The notes under the pieces are model-generated. The model was given only the letters and a program-made list of their open reading frames with translations. It was not told the origin of the DNA and searched no databases. Both the position numbers and the translations under genes were made by a program. A DNA stretch of 64,000 bases from Marinomonas transparens (GTDB lineage: Bacteria > Pseudomonadota > Gammaproteobacteria > Pseudomonadales > Marinomonadaceae): the NCBI RefSeq assembly GCF_016463975.1, contig NZ_JAEMNX010000002.1, positions 1 to 64,000 on the forward strand, given 5' to 3'. Shown here piece after piece: positions 8,708-17,585 of the stretch. Position 1 is the stretch's first letter. Each line of letters begins with the position of its first letter.

Positions 8708-8940
8708 ATGCGAGTTACACCTATTCAAGATGGCGAGGTAAGCGGCATATTTTCTACTGAATATAACTATTATGGCGAGCAGGGCTATCTGGTTGGGGAC
8801 TTTCCAAAAGATAATGCTATTAAAATATGTGATTTAATTATTCATAAAAAGCAAACGCCCTAAAGGTAGAGCGTTATTACTTATTAAACCCTTTCTAGAG
8901 CATGCCATAAAACTGGGGGCTGGTGAGGTCGTAGAAATTT
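8708..8940 (+). pseudogene. frameshifted small gene
   Basis: An ATG at 8708 opens a 51-codon frame (starts MRVTPIQDGEVSGIFSTEYN) that stops at 8861-8863. If one base is skipped near 8848-8853, reading continues without a stop to TAG at 8938-8940 and gives KRPKGRALLLIKPFLEHAIK, which looks like real protein. The two parts together would make a protein of about 77 aa. I infer a single-base frameshift in a once-intact gene; a sequencing error would look the same. Function unknown. Confidence 0.4.
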
Positions 8941-8964
8941 AGAGCAAGGTAATAATCCTAAAAG

Positions 8965-10194
8965 CTACGAAGCGATGGAGCTAATCACTTCATCCGCCCA
9001 AATAATGGAGGACAAAAATGCCTGATTAAGCGTCTGTCTGTCATCCTGCTCTAGTGCATCCAACTTTGACCATTTTTGCTCTTCACAACTTAAAGTCTGT
9101 TTTAATAACTCTCCCAGCGTACCTGAGCCATGTAAGATCGCATGCTTAATATCTTTTTTAAGAGCAAGTTGACTAAACACTTCGCTTTTATCCACCTCAA
9201 ACACAGCATCAATACCTGACAATAACCCCGTCATAAAGGCAGGATCCGATAATTCAGGGAATTTGTGCTCTGCAAGCAATTGGCAACAACGGCCGCGAGC
9301 TAAAAGTATTTTCAACAAGGGTCCTGGCTGACCCGAAGAAGAAGTCAATGTAATAAGCAGCGCCCACTTTTTAAGCTGAGATAGACCAACCAGAACCACC
9401 GCTTCCTTAATTGACGTGACTTTTTTCGAAATACCGCAAACCGGGCTATTAAGAATACGTAACAACTGAAACGAGATAGTTGGGTTTTGAGCAACTAATG
9501 TTGTGACCTTACTAATAGAAACATCTTCATCCTGTAAGGCATTAACTAACGACATAGCGCCTTGAGTGGCAGCGTCTATTTTTTTGCCTTTCACCATCTG
9601 AGGGCGCTGCAAAAAATACCCTTGAAAAAGTTCAAAGCCCATTTTATAACAGAGATCAAACATGGTTTGATTTTCGACTTTTTCGGCAAGTAGGGTGAAA
9701 CCTTGGGACTTTAATTCAGCAAGCTGTTTTGCATATCGAATAGGGTTAGTTGCCAAAACATCGACCTTAATAATCGAGACCCAAGGCAATAGCACTTTGT
9801 ACTCATCAGAAAATTGATAATCGTCTAAGGCAAAAAGATAGCCTGTGCTATGCAGCGTTTTAACCGACTCAATAAATTCAGAGGTCAATTTTTGACCCTC
9901 AAGTATCTCGATATAAACCGACTCAGGATCAATAGGAACAAAAGCATCCGACACTATCAGATCAGTTGTCATATTAATGAAAAATGGTTTCTTAACTTGG
10001 GATTCCATTCCAGTAATACCAATACATAAATTTGCTAATACTCGACTAGTCGCTGCAGTACCATCAAAAACATTGGCATCCGAGGTGTCCTTTTCTCGAA
10101 ACAATAACTCATACCCAAATAATGCTTTTTCTTTCGTTAAAATGGGTTGTTGAGCCATCATTAAGTCATCTAAGGCCTCTGGAAATTCTATCAT
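8965..10194 (-). CDS. EAL-HDOD domain signalling protein
   Basis: 409-aa cytosolic protein of the YuxH type: an N-terminal EAL-like domain (residues about 10-200) followed by an HDOD domain (about 205-400). EAL landmarks are present in modified form: GYELLFR for the EAL box, FINMT, YIEILEG, LDDYQFS for DDFGTG, IIKVD, AEKVE and FQGYFLQRP. Most metal-binding acidic residues survive but DDFGTG is degenerate, so c-di-GMP phosphodiesterase activity is uncertain. The HDOD part shows NPTISFQLLRILNSP. Relatives such as V. cholerae CdgJ affect motility and biofilm. It is monocistronic as far as can be seen. Confidence 0.87.
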   Translation of the reverse strand: MIEFPEALDDLMMAQQPILTKEKALFGYELLFREKDTSDANVFDGTAATSRVLANLCIGITGMESQVKKPFFINMTTDLIVSDAFVPIDPESVYIEILEGQKLTSEFIESVKTLHSTGYLFALDDYQFSDEYKVLLPWVSIIKVDVLATNPIRYAKQLAELKSQGFTLLAEKVENQTMFDLCYKMGFELFQGYFLQRPQMVKGKKIDAATQGAMSLVNALQDEDVSISKVTTLVAQNPTISFQLLRILNSPVCGISKKVTSIKEAVVLVGLSQLKKWALLITLTSSSGQPGPLLKILLARGRCCQLLAEHKFPELSDPAFMTGLLSGIDAVFEVDKSEVFSQLALKKDIKHAILHGSGTLGELLKQTLSCEEQKWSKLDALEQDDRQTLNQAFLSSIIWADEVISSIAS

Positions 10195-10469
10195 GTAGTT
10201 GTCTTATAATGATTTAGACTCGAACGCTATAATCTACAGCATCTCAGATAGGTAAAAAAGAAAACATCGCGTTCTTTTAGCGATATAAAGAGAAGTAATC
10301 AGTTAAGTTATGTTAACCACTGAAAATATGCGTTCAAAACTAATACCATCAGCTCCAACTAAGGTAAAAAGAACGCAAACACAGATCAGCATTCGTCTTT
10401 CTGAAAGTATGATTCAAACAGGGCAATGTACAGAATCAAACATTTCTTACGCTGTAACAATTTTTTGTT

Positions 10470-10504
10470 AAAAACGGCACTATCATCACTGTATGATAGT
10501 GCCG
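10470..10504 (-). terminator. terminator of the aryl-alcohol/Liv operon
   Basis: Perfect 11-bp stem GGCACTATCAT/ATGATAGTGCC with a six-base loop, followed on the minus strand by GTTTTTAAC. It lies about 60 bp beyond the last gene of the minus-strand operon (aldehyde dehydrogenase at 10566) and should end that transcript. Confidence 0.8.
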
Positions 10505-10524
10505 CTGTTTCTTAGCCTTAAAAT

Positions 10525-10572
10525 GGCTTTTACTTAAAAAGGCTTTTACTTAAAAAGGCTTTTACTTAAAAA
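10525..10572. repeat. 16-bp tandem repeat, three copies
   Basis: Three head-to-tail copies of GGCTTTTACTTAAAAA at 10525-10540, 10541-10556 and 10557-10572. The third runs into the stop codon of the aldehyde dehydrogenase gene (TAA at 10566-10568, minus strand). The array sits between that stop and the operon terminator. Slippage here would lengthen the 3' untranslated region but leave the protein end (HYPF) unchanged. Confidence 0.9.
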
Positions 10573-12011
10573 GGATAGTGCTGCTGTGGATCTTCAATGG
10601 TGATCCAGCGTACATCGGTAAATTCCGCAATTCCCGCCTTGCCACCAAAGCGACCATAGCCCGACGCCCCCACACCACCAAATGGCATTTGCGGTTCATC
10701 CGCTACCGTTGGCCCATTAATGTGACAAATACCGCTCTTGATGGCATTCGCGCAAGCGAGAGCCCGGTTAATATCTTGCGAGAATAACGCCGCCGATAAG
10801 CCATATTCACTGTCATTGGCGACGCGTATGGCTTCTACATCACCATTCACACGGATAATGGATTTCACTGGGCCAAAGCTTTCTTCCCGGTAAATGCGCA
10901 TGGTGTCGTTCACGCCATCCAATAAGGTGGCGGAGAAAATCGCCCCGTCGCTTTCGCCCCCACAAACCAATTTAGCCCCTTTTGACACAGCGTCTTCAAT
11001 GAGTTGATGCATCTTATCGGCGGCCTCAGGATTCACTAACGAACCCAACACTACCTGTTCGCGAGGATTCCCCCAGGGCAATTGCGACGCCCGTGCCGCC
11101 AGTTGCGCGACGAAGGCATCGGCAATGCTGTCATCGACAATCAAGCGCTCGGTGGACATGCAAATTTGCCCTTGGTTCATGAAAGCACCAAAGATAGCGG
11201 CATTCACCGCCCCTTCAATATCCGCATCCGCTAATACCACTAACGGCGCTTTACCACCTAATTCAAGCAAGGCTGGTTTCAGGTTTTCACCCGCTAAACG
11301 GCCAATAATTCGGCCCACTGGGCTGGAACCGGTAAAGTTAACATGGCGAACTTGTGGCGCTTCAATCAAGGCTTTGACTATCTCCGCCGCATCGCTTGGG
11401 TCGTTTGATAACAGATTGACGACGCCATCAGGGAAGCCCGCTTCCAGAAAACAATCAATGATTAATCGATGGGTCAGCGGGCAAAATTCAGAACTTTTCA
11501 AAATCACCGTATTACCACAAGCCAAGGGCGTCGCAATCGCTCTGGCACCTAAAATAACCGGCGCATTCCAAGGCGCTATCGCCAAGCAAACGCCTTTTGG
11601 TTTATTGACGGCCATCGCCAAGGTGCCCGGTTTGTTGGCTGGAATGACTTCCCCACCCACCTGAGTCGTCAGCGCCGCCGCTTCGCGAATATGCCCCGCC
11701 GCTAACATGACATTAAAGCCTGCCCAGCCCCCTGTGGCACCGGTTTCTGAGATCATAGCGCCGATAAAGTCATCGGCTTTCGACTCCATAATATCCGCCG
11801 CTTTATTTAGCAGAGCACGACGCTCACTGGGCCCCACTTGTGACCAATTGGCGAAAGCATGATCCGCCGCTTTCGTCACGCTCGCCACATCTTCTAACGA
11901 GGCAGCAGCAGATATCGAAGCGACTTCCCTTGTGACGGGGTCTAAGCGGGAATAGGTTTTTGCATTGCTTGCTGGTGTGTCTTTACCAGCAATGCTTAAT
12001 AGAACTGTCAT
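10566..12011 (-). CDS. aldehyde dehydrogenase, vanillin/salicylaldehyde type
   Basis: 481-aa NAD(P)-dependent aldehyde dehydrogenase. The general base is Glu250 in LLELGGK and the nucleophile is Cys284 in NQGQICMSTERL; APWNAP and FTGSSPVGR mark the cofactor site. The QICM(S/A)T(E/D)R pattern is usual for vanillin, salicylaldehyde and benzaldehyde dehydrogenases, so an aromatic aldehyde substrate is likely. AAGGAG stands eight bases before the ATG at 12011, making this start better than an upstream in-frame ATG at 12059. It is the last gene of the operon, 28 bp after the SDR gene, and is a paralog of the first gene (17581-19092). Confidence 0.9.
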   Translation of the reverse strand: MTVLLSIAGKDTPASNAKTYSRLDPVTREVASISAAASLEDVASVTKAADHAFANWSQVGPSERRALLNKAADIMESKADDFIGAMISETGATGGWAGFNVMLAAGHIREAAALTTQVGGEVIPANKPGTLAMAVNKPKGVCLAIAPWNAPVILGARAIATPLACGNTVILKSSEFCPLTHRLIIDCFLEAGFPDGVVNLLSNDPSDAAEIVKALIEAPQVRHVNFTGSSPVGRIIGRLAGENLKPALLELGGKAPLVVLADADIEGAVNAAIFGAFMNQGQICMSTERLIVDDSIADAFVAQLAARASQLPWGNPREQVVLGSLVNPEAADKMHQLIEDAVSKGAKLVCGGESDGAIFSATLLDGVNDTMRIYREESFGPVKSIIRVNGDVEAIRVANDSEYGLSAALFSQDINRALACANAIKSGICHINGPTVADEPQMPFGGVGASGYGRFGGKAGIAEFTDVRWITIEDPQQHYPF

Positions 12012-12039
12012 AGCATGACTCCTTGCTAGGAATGAAAAG

Positions 12040-12828
12040 TTACAAATTGCATTGCTCAATCGTGAGCGAGGCTTCTAAACCGCCATCGGTGGCGAGATTA
12101 TGACCATTAATCCAACGCGCCGCGTCGGAGCATAAAAAGAGAATCGCCGGGGCGATATCCCCAGCATTACCAGCACGACCCACGCGATCCACATCGGAAT
12201 CTACCCGCTCGTCACCCAGCACCTGACGGAATTGCGTCAATATAGGCGTTTCCACGGGGCCAGGAGAGACCGCATTAACACGAATATGGCGAGATCGGAA
12301 TAGCGCTTGTTGAGAGGCCAGCATGGTCCACACTAGCAAGATCTCTTTGGAGATGGGATAACCCGCCTCATTAGGAATATCGAAATCCTTCATCACCTGA
12401 TTAGCGTCAGGAAAACCGCCTAACTTGGCAATGGCGCTGGCCCGTTGGCTGTTTTCTTTCCAGCCAAACCCAGCAATAGACGCCACATTGACCACGCTAG
12501 CGCCAGTACGCAACTTAGTCACTAGGCCTTCGGTCAAGGCTCTCAGGCCAAAAAAATTGATTGCCAAGGTGATGGCCGCGCCAGATTGCCCCGACACACC
12601 TGCCACATTACACAGGGCATCCATCTCATCCGGTAGCTGGGCGATCACCTTGTCCACCCCTGCTTGCGAGGAAATATCGGCTTCAATAAAGCGCCCGACA
12701 ATGTGCTCTGGTTTCACCAAATCAATGCCTATCACTTCCGCACCCATTTGCGCAGCAAGCTCGGCGGTACGTCGACCAATGCCACTTGCGACGCCAGTGA
12801 CCAAGATTGTTTTTCCGAATAACATCAT
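12040..12828 (-). CDS. SDR family oxidoreductase, coniferyl-alcohol dehydrogenase-like
   Basis: 262-aa short-chain dehydrogenase. It shows the cofactor motif TGVASGIG (residues 11-18), NVAGV at 74-78, and the active-site set Ser117 (NVASIAG), Tyr157 and Lys161 (YPISK). The length, VASIAGFGW and the insertion before the active-site Tyr resemble Pseudomonas CalA, which oxidises coniferyl alcohol to coniferyl aldehyde. RBS AGGAG precedes the ATG. It lies between livM (29-bp gap) and an aromatic-type aldehyde dehydrogenase, which fits alcohol to aldehyde to acid oxidation. The exact substrate is inferred, not shown. Confidence 0.82.
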   Translation of the reverse strand: MMLFGKTILVTGVASGIGRRTAELAAQMGAEVIGIDLVKPEHIVGRFIEADISSQAGVDKVIAQLPDEMDALCNVAGVSGQSGAAITLAINFFGLRALTEGLVTKLRTGASVVNVASIAGFGWKENSQRASAIAKLGGFPDANQVMKDFDIPNEAGYPISKEILLVWTMLASQQALFRSRHIRVNAVSPGPVETPILTQFRQVLGDERVDSDVDRVGRAGNAGDIAPAILFLCSDAARWINGHNLATDGGLEASLTIEQCNL

Positions 12829-12857
12829 CTTCGACTCCTATTTTTTTATTTTAATGA

Positions 12858-13856
12858 TCAGGGCTTATGTGACTTCAATGTTTCGTCTGTTACTTGATAC
12901 CCCACCGGAATCAAACGAAGGCCCAAACGCGATTCAATTGCGCCCCACAACCCCTTTGGTAAAAACAAGGAACAGAGCACAGCCACCGCACCCAAGCCAA
13001 CCAGATACCAAACACCGGTCGCGGCAAACCATGTCTCCACGGCAAAAAACAGTAACGCGCCCAGAATCGCCCCTTCAAAGCGGCCGATACCGCCCACTAA
13101 CACCATGAAAATCATGTAGGCGGTCCATTGCACCGAGAAATAGGTTTTCGGTTGAAAGGAAGACGCTTGCGCTAACCACAAAGCGCCCGCCAGTGCCGTA
13201 CCAAAGGCAGCAAAAATGAAGAACCATTTTTTAACGGTTTGCGCATCCACACCAATCGAATCGGCGGCTTCTTCATTGTCGCGAATCGCTTGCATGGCAA
13301 TACCGGCTTTAGAGCGCAGCAAATAAAACAGCCCAATTAACAAACCTACCATGCTGATTAACGCTGCAAGATAAATCAGCACTCGACGTGTTTCTATCTG
13401 ATAGACATTAAGAGAAATCAGCGAAGTGCCTGTTTCCCCTTGAATCAAGGGATCAAGGTTCACCAATAAATGACCAACCGACGCCAATACCCACATGCCA
13501 ATGCCAAATTCGGCGGCTTTTAGATGCAACATGAATTTAGAAATCGGCCAACTTAATAAGCCCACCAGCAGCGCCGCCATCAATACCGCCACAAAGGGAG
13601 GAATGCCAAAATCCGCCAGACGAATAGTGGCATAGGCCCCCAAACCAAAGAACAATTGCTGACCTATGGACACCAAACCACCAAAGCCTGCCAAGGTATT
13701 CCACATGGCTGCCAAAATGACGTAAACAAACAATACGGTGAGTCTTTCTAGCACATTGTCAGAAGCCACAAACGCCGCACTGACCAGCGCCACAAACAAC
13801 AAGCTCGCGCCGATAACCGTGGCCATTGAGTAGGCATTAGAGCGTTTAATTTTCAT
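12858..13856 (-). CDS. livM: branched-chain amino acid-type ABC transporter permease (LivM family)
   Basis: 332-aa inner-membrane permease of the HAAT/LivM type with about nine membrane segments. The EAA-like loop DNEEAADSIGVD lies near residue 195, and FFGLGAYATIRLADFGIP is the usual conserved region near the second segment. The ATG at 13856 has AAGGTGG upstream; it overlaps the livH end by 11 bp. Although named after the leucine system, transporters of this class also carry aromatic acids, amides and urea. The operon context suggests an aromatic substrate. Confidence 0.9.
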   Translation of the reverse strand: MKIKRSNAYSMATVIGASLLFVALVSAAFVASDNVLERLTVLFVYVILAAMWNTLAGFGGLVSIGQQLFFGLGAYATIRLADFGIPPFVAVLMAALLVGLLSWPISKFMLHLKAAEFGIGMWVLASVGHLLVNLDPLIQGETGTSLISLNVYQIETRRVLIYLAALISMVGLLIGLFYLLRSKAGIAMQAIRDNEEAADSIGVDAQTVKKWFFIFAAFGTALAGALWLAQASSFQPKTYFSVQWTAYMIFMVLVGGIGRFEGAILGALLFFAVETWFAATGVWYLVGLGAVAVLCSLFLPKGLWGAIESRLGLRLIPVGYQVTDETLKSHKP

Positions 13857-14757
13857 GCTGTTCCACCTTTGTTGTCTTTTTTCCGAGCCAATGGCGCAAG
13901 GTAAAAAAATCACGGTTAAGATAAATTCTGGCGAATAAGAAGGTAAGAAAGATAAAGTGCCCTCCCAATAAAAAGCCTTGCGGATGAATTAATGCGCCGA
14001 CACTTTGCGCTATCGCCAAGATGATGCCGCCAAAAAACACGCCCCATAGGGACCCTGCCCCACCAATGATGGTGGCCTCAAAAGCAAACAACAGCTGTGG
14101 CGCGCCCGCATAGGCATCGAAGGTGCCCCGTAACCCTAAGGCGGTGCCAGAGATTCCCACCGTCATCATGGCTATCGCGGCAGATATACCCGCTATTTTG
14201 CGCGCATCAATTCCCACCAGACCGGCGGTCTCTGGATCAAACGCCGTTGCTCTGATTTGTCGCCCCAAGGGCGTAAAGCGCAATAGCAAATCCAAGCCGC
14301 CAATCACCACAATGGCGGTACACAAAATGATGACAGGGAGTTTGCCAATCCACAGACCAAAAACTTCATAGGACTCCCAACTCAAATCGCCAACATAAGA
14401 GGCGAGTGAACGCGTATTGGCACCAAAATGTTGGAACAACAGATTATCAATCACAATCGATAAGCCGAAGGTGGTTAACACAGGTAGTAGTTCTCCGCCC
14501 TTGCTGGCGCGCTCTAAAATAACCCGCTGTAACAACCAACCGATCAACGCCATGATGGGCAACACAATGAGCATAGAAACAAAAGGCGAGAAGGCTAACG
14601 CATCGGTAATCCGCCACACAATATAGGCACTTAAGATCGCCAGCGAACCGTGGGCCAAGTTGATAATGCGCATTACTTGAAACATGAAAGCAAGACCGCA
14701 AGCGATCAGCGCATAATAGCCACCCAACAAAATGGCTTGTACCAAACTATTGATCAT
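13846..14757 (-). CDS. livH: branched-chain amino acid-type ABC transporter permease (LivH family)
   Basis: 303-aa inner-membrane permease with about eight membrane segments and the LivH signatures INLAHGSLAILSAYIVW near residue 33, TFGLSIVIDNLLFQHFG near 102 and RATAFDPETAGLVGID (EAA loop) near 180. It pairs with LivM to form the channel. Start and stop both overlap neighbours (4 bp with livF, 11 bp with livM), so the four transporter genes are tightly coupled. Confidence 0.92.
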   Translation of the reverse strand: MINSLVQAILLGGYYALIACGLAFMFQVMRIINLAHGSLAILSAYIVWRITDALAFSPFVSMLIVLPIMALIGWLLQRVILERASKGGELLPVLTTFGLSIVIDNLLFQHFGANTRSLASYVGDLSWESYEVFGLWIGKLPVIILCTAIVVIGGLDLLLRFTPLGRQIRATAFDPETAGLVGIDARKIAGISAAIAMMTVGISGTALGLRGTFDAYAGAPQLLFAFEATIIGGAGSLWGVFFGGIILAIAQSVGALIHPQGFLLGGHFIFLTFLFARIYLNRDFFTLRHWLGKKTTKVEQHEN

Positions 14758-15473
14758 GAAGCCTCCTGCGTCGCACTTTGTTGCAAACCAAAATAGGCCT
14801 CGGTGATTTCGTGGCGGTTGGTATCCGCCGTTAATTTATCCAACACTATGCGACCTTCCAGCATGCAAACAGCGCGTTTAGCAAAGGCGATGGCCCTGTC
14901 TAACGCCTGTTCAACTAAGATAATAGTGGTACCCGCATCACGCAGTTTTTCGATGGAGGCATACACCTGATCCACCACTAGAGGCGACAACCCCAAGCTG
15001 ACTTCATCCAAAATAAGCAACTCAGGATTAGACATTAAGGCCCGACCAATGGCCGTAGCTTGCTGCTCACCGCCTGACAAACTGCCGGCTTTGGCGTGGC
15101 GTCGTTTCACCAGATTTGGAAAGGTGTCAAACACCCGATCAAGATCCCAATCTCCCGCCCTATTAATGGTTTTTCCTAATAACAAATTCTCCTCGATGGT
15201 CATCTCAGTGAACAAGCGACGACCTTCAGGCACCAAGGACAAGCCCTGTTTCACCCGATCACAGGAAGCAGCATGGGTGATGACCTTATGTTTAAACGAC
15301 AGCTCCCCCGAATAAATTGGCAAAGCTCCAGCAATAGCACGTAACAGGGTCGATTTACCTGCACCATTAGCGCCGATTAAGGCAATTGTTTCGCCCTGTT
15401 TCACCTCTAGGGAAACCCCGCGCACGGCTCTAAATTGCCCATAACGCACATCTAGGTTTTTAGCTGACAACAT
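14754..15473 (-). CDS. livF: ABC transporter ATP-binding protein (LivF family)
   Basis: 239-aa ATPase. Walker A is GANGAGKST (about residue 34), the signature motif is LSGGEQQ (about 133), and Walker B is LLILDE followed by VSLGLSP. The QGLSLVPEGRRLFTEMTIEENL stretch (split here by family convention) is characteristic of LivF. An in-frame GTG two codons upstream (15479) could also start it, but the ATG has the better-spaced GGGGGGAA. It overlaps livG by 14 bp. Confidence 0.92.
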   Translation of the reverse strand: MLSAKNLDVRYGQFRAVRGVSLEVKQGETIALIGANGAGKSTLLRAIAGALPIYSGELSFKHKVITHAASCDRVKQGLSLVPEGRRLFTEMTIEENLLLGKTINRAGDWDLDRVFDTFPNLVKRRHAKAGSLSGGEQQATAIGRALMSNPELLILDEVSLGLSPLVVDQVYASIEKLRDAGTTIILVEQALDRAIAFAKRAVCMLEGRIVLDKLTADTNRHEITEAYFGLQQSATQEAS

Positions 15474-16206
15474 CCACACTTCCCCCCATATAGGCCTGTA
15501 TTACCGCTTGGTCTGACATCACAGCTTGCGGATTGCCCTGCGCAATGATCTGGCCGCTGTCCATACAAATGAGGCTTTTCACTACCCGCAGTAAGATGTG
15601 AACAATATGCTCGATCCACACAATGCCAATGCCGCGCTCGCTTAATGACAAAATGGTATCCACCAGCGCTAGGGCTTCCGCTTCCGTGAGCCCACCACCG
15701 ATTTCATCGAGAAACAAAAGCTTAGGCTGCGTCGCCAAGGCACGGGCCAGTTCCAAACGTTTGCGATCCAATAGACCGATACTGTCTGCTTCACGATTAG
15801 CCAGATGTAACATGCCACACAGCTTGATCGACTCCAGCGCCATGTCGTAGGCCTCTTCGCGATCATTGGTAGCGGCATGAATCGCCGCCACGAAGACGTT
15901 TTCAAACACAGTGATACCGGAAAAAGGCTTAGGAATTTGATGGGTTCTGACCAAGCCCTGCTTCGCCCGTTGACGCGCAGGGGTGTGAGTAATGTCTTGA
16001 TTATTAAGAATAATCTTCCCATCACTTGGAGCCTGCGCGCCAGACAACACACTCAGTAAAGTGGACTTCCCGGCCCCATTGGGACCAACGATGCCAATGG
16101 CATCCTTGGTGTCCATGGTGAAATCAATGCCATTCAACACTTGCACTCGACCAAAGGACTTATATATCCCCGTCGCTTGCAGCTGTGAATAAGAGGTATT
16201 TTCCAC
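15460..16206 (-). CDS. livG: ABC transporter ATP-binding protein (LivG family)
   Basis: 248-aa ATPase with Walker A GPNGAGKST, Walker B LLFLDE and the LivG-type degenerate signature LLDRKRLELARAL in place of LSGGQ. I choose the GTG at 16204-16206: AGGAG stands seven bases upstream and the start falls 10 bp after the substrate-binding-protein stop. Longer in-frame starts (16272) would run inside that upstream gene and add a Cys-rich tail that does not belong to the family. Confidence 0.9.
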   Translation of the reverse strand: MENTSYSQLQATGIYKSFGRVQVLNGIDFTMDTKDAIGIVGPNGAGKSTLLSVLSGAQAPSDGKIILNNQDITHTPARQRAKQGLVRTHQIPKPFSGITVFENVFVAAIHAATNDREEAYDMALESIKLCGMLHLANREADSIGLLDRKRLELARALATQPKLLFLDEIGGGLTEAEALALVDTILSLSERGIGIVWIEHIVHILLRVVKSLICMDSGQIIAQGNPQAVMSDQAVIQAYMGGSVDVVS

Positions 16207-16216
16207 AACATCGCTC

Positions 16217-17509
16217 CTAACGGTTATATGGCAGCAGCTTATGGGTAACAGGCACATTAGGGTCAGTGACATTCTCGGTAATCACATAATCTAATTTGTG
16301 TTTTCCTGTGCCTTTCACCCACTGGGCACCAATAATGGGGCCGGGGGACACATTCGGAACAGGACCAGAAGTGAAATCGACCTTGCCGCCTATGGTCGTC
16401 ACATTCAATGTCGCAATCGCATCGCGAATATCACTACGTGAGGTTGGGCTTTTAGCGCGTTTTAAGGCTTCCGTAGCGGCGTCCAATAAAGATAAGGTCG
16501 CCCCTAATTGCTGAGTCCATTGTTCCCCAGACTCCTTCTCCCATAGGTCCGCTAACTGTGTGCCATTTTGACCGGTTAACGTGGAAGTATAAGGAAAGCT
16601 TTTATGCCAATAGGCGGCAGAAGCAATTTTTGGCCCCAATGAACCAAGCACCTCAATGTCCGCTGGGAACAAACCTGTCTTCGCTATTTGAATAATCTTC
16701 ACCTGTCGATTCAGCCCTTGCTGTGCGGCTTGACGCCAGAACGCAGCAAAATCAGGTGGAATCGGGAAGCTATTAATGATCTCTACTTTTTCGGCTTTAA
16801 ATTGCGCAATCTGGCTCGAAAAGTCCGTTGTGCCGGTTTCATAAGCACCCGGATCTATCACGGTGTAACCGGCTTCTTTAAAGCGCGGCACTAACGCCCC
16901 GCGAATCGCATTGCCATCGGCATCGTTCGGATACATGACGCCAACTTTTTTATTGGTCTCTAACAAGGCCCATTGGGACATATAGGTCTTATAAAATTCG
17001 CCAGCACCAAAGCCAAAATGGTAGGTCCACTTAAACGGACTCGGCTGACCCGGTTTGGCACCGCGACCATAGTACCAAGCTTCCCATGGCATCACGGTCG
17101 ACAAGGTAGGAACCCCTGCGGCTTCACTGGCATCGGCAACGGGATTGATGACTTCAGGGGTTGAAATCGCCAGCATTAAATCCACCCCTTGGTTAATCAG
17201 CTCTTTCGCTAACTGGCCGGCACGGGCTGGGTCTGATTGGCTATCACGGTCGAGTATATTGACCTTATAGTGCTTACCATGAATGGTCATACCATCCGCC
17301 AAAGCCTTACGGGCTTGCTCTAGAACAAAACCATCGGTTTTACCAAAACTGGCTAATGGCCCAGTCCTTGGGCTAATAAAACCAATATTAATGGTATCGT
17401 CATCGGCGGCCATTAGACTGCCAGACAAGACCAAACTTCCCGCTGTCATGGCGGGCACTAGCCACTTGCTGAACCAATATTTAGGTGTATTTCGTTTATT
17501 CATTTTCAT
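16217..17509 (-). CDS. ABC transporter substrate-binding protein (LivK/HAAT type)
   Basis: 430-aa periplasmic binding protein of type I fold. A signal peptide is clear (basic MKMNKRNTPK, hydrophobic VPAMTAGSLVLSGSL, cleavage near LMA/ADD). The mature start NIGFISPRTGPLASFGKTDG is the usual HAAT opening; ANAIRGAL- and STPEVINPVADASE-like ligand-site segments follow. It is the receptor for the livFGHM genes downstream and probably sets specificity. The binding protein is longer than classic LivK (about 370 aa), in line with receptors for aromatic or organic acid ligands. Confidence 0.9.
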   Translation of the reverse strand: MKMNKRNTPKYWFSKWLVPAMTAGSLVLSGSLMAADDDTINIGFISPRTGPLASFGKTDGFVLEQARKALADGMTIHGKHYKVNILDRDSQSDPARAGQLAKELINQGVDLMLAISTPEVINPVADASEAAGVPTLSTVMPWEAWYYGRGAKPGQPSPFKWTYHFGFGAGEFYKTYMSQWALLETNKKVGVMYPNDADGNAIRGALVPRFKEAGYTVIDPGAYETGTTDFSSQIAQFKAEKVEIINSFPIPPDFAAFWRQAAQQGLNRQVKIIQIAKTGLFPADIEVLGSLGPKIASAAYWHKSFPYTSTLTGQNGTQLADLWEKESGEQWTQQLGATLSLLDAATEALKRAKSPTSRSDIRDAIATLNVTTIGGKVDFTSGPVPNVSPGPIIGAQWVKGTGKHKLDYVITENVTDPNVPVTHKLLPYNR

Positions 17510-17550
17510 AAGACCTCTTGTTATTTTTGTGGTTAAGGTATTTTTATTGA

Positions 17551-17585
17551 CTTAACAGCGCGACCTAACAGGTCGCGCTGTTAAG
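17551..17585 (-). promoter_or_regulatory. perfect 16-bp intercistronic hairpin
   Basis: A 16-bp uninterrupted stem (CTTAACAGCGCGACCT and its complement) around a 3-base loop. It overlaps the stop codon of the upstream aldehyde dehydrogenase and lies 42 bp before the binding-protein start. No T-run follows, so it is more likely an RNA-stabilising or partial-attenuation element that raises binding-protein output than a full terminator. Confidence 0.75.

Noticed and set aside
10525-10572. CRISPR-like or origin iteron array
   Set aside because: Only three short, contiguous, AT-rich units directly at a gene end, with no replication gene nearby.
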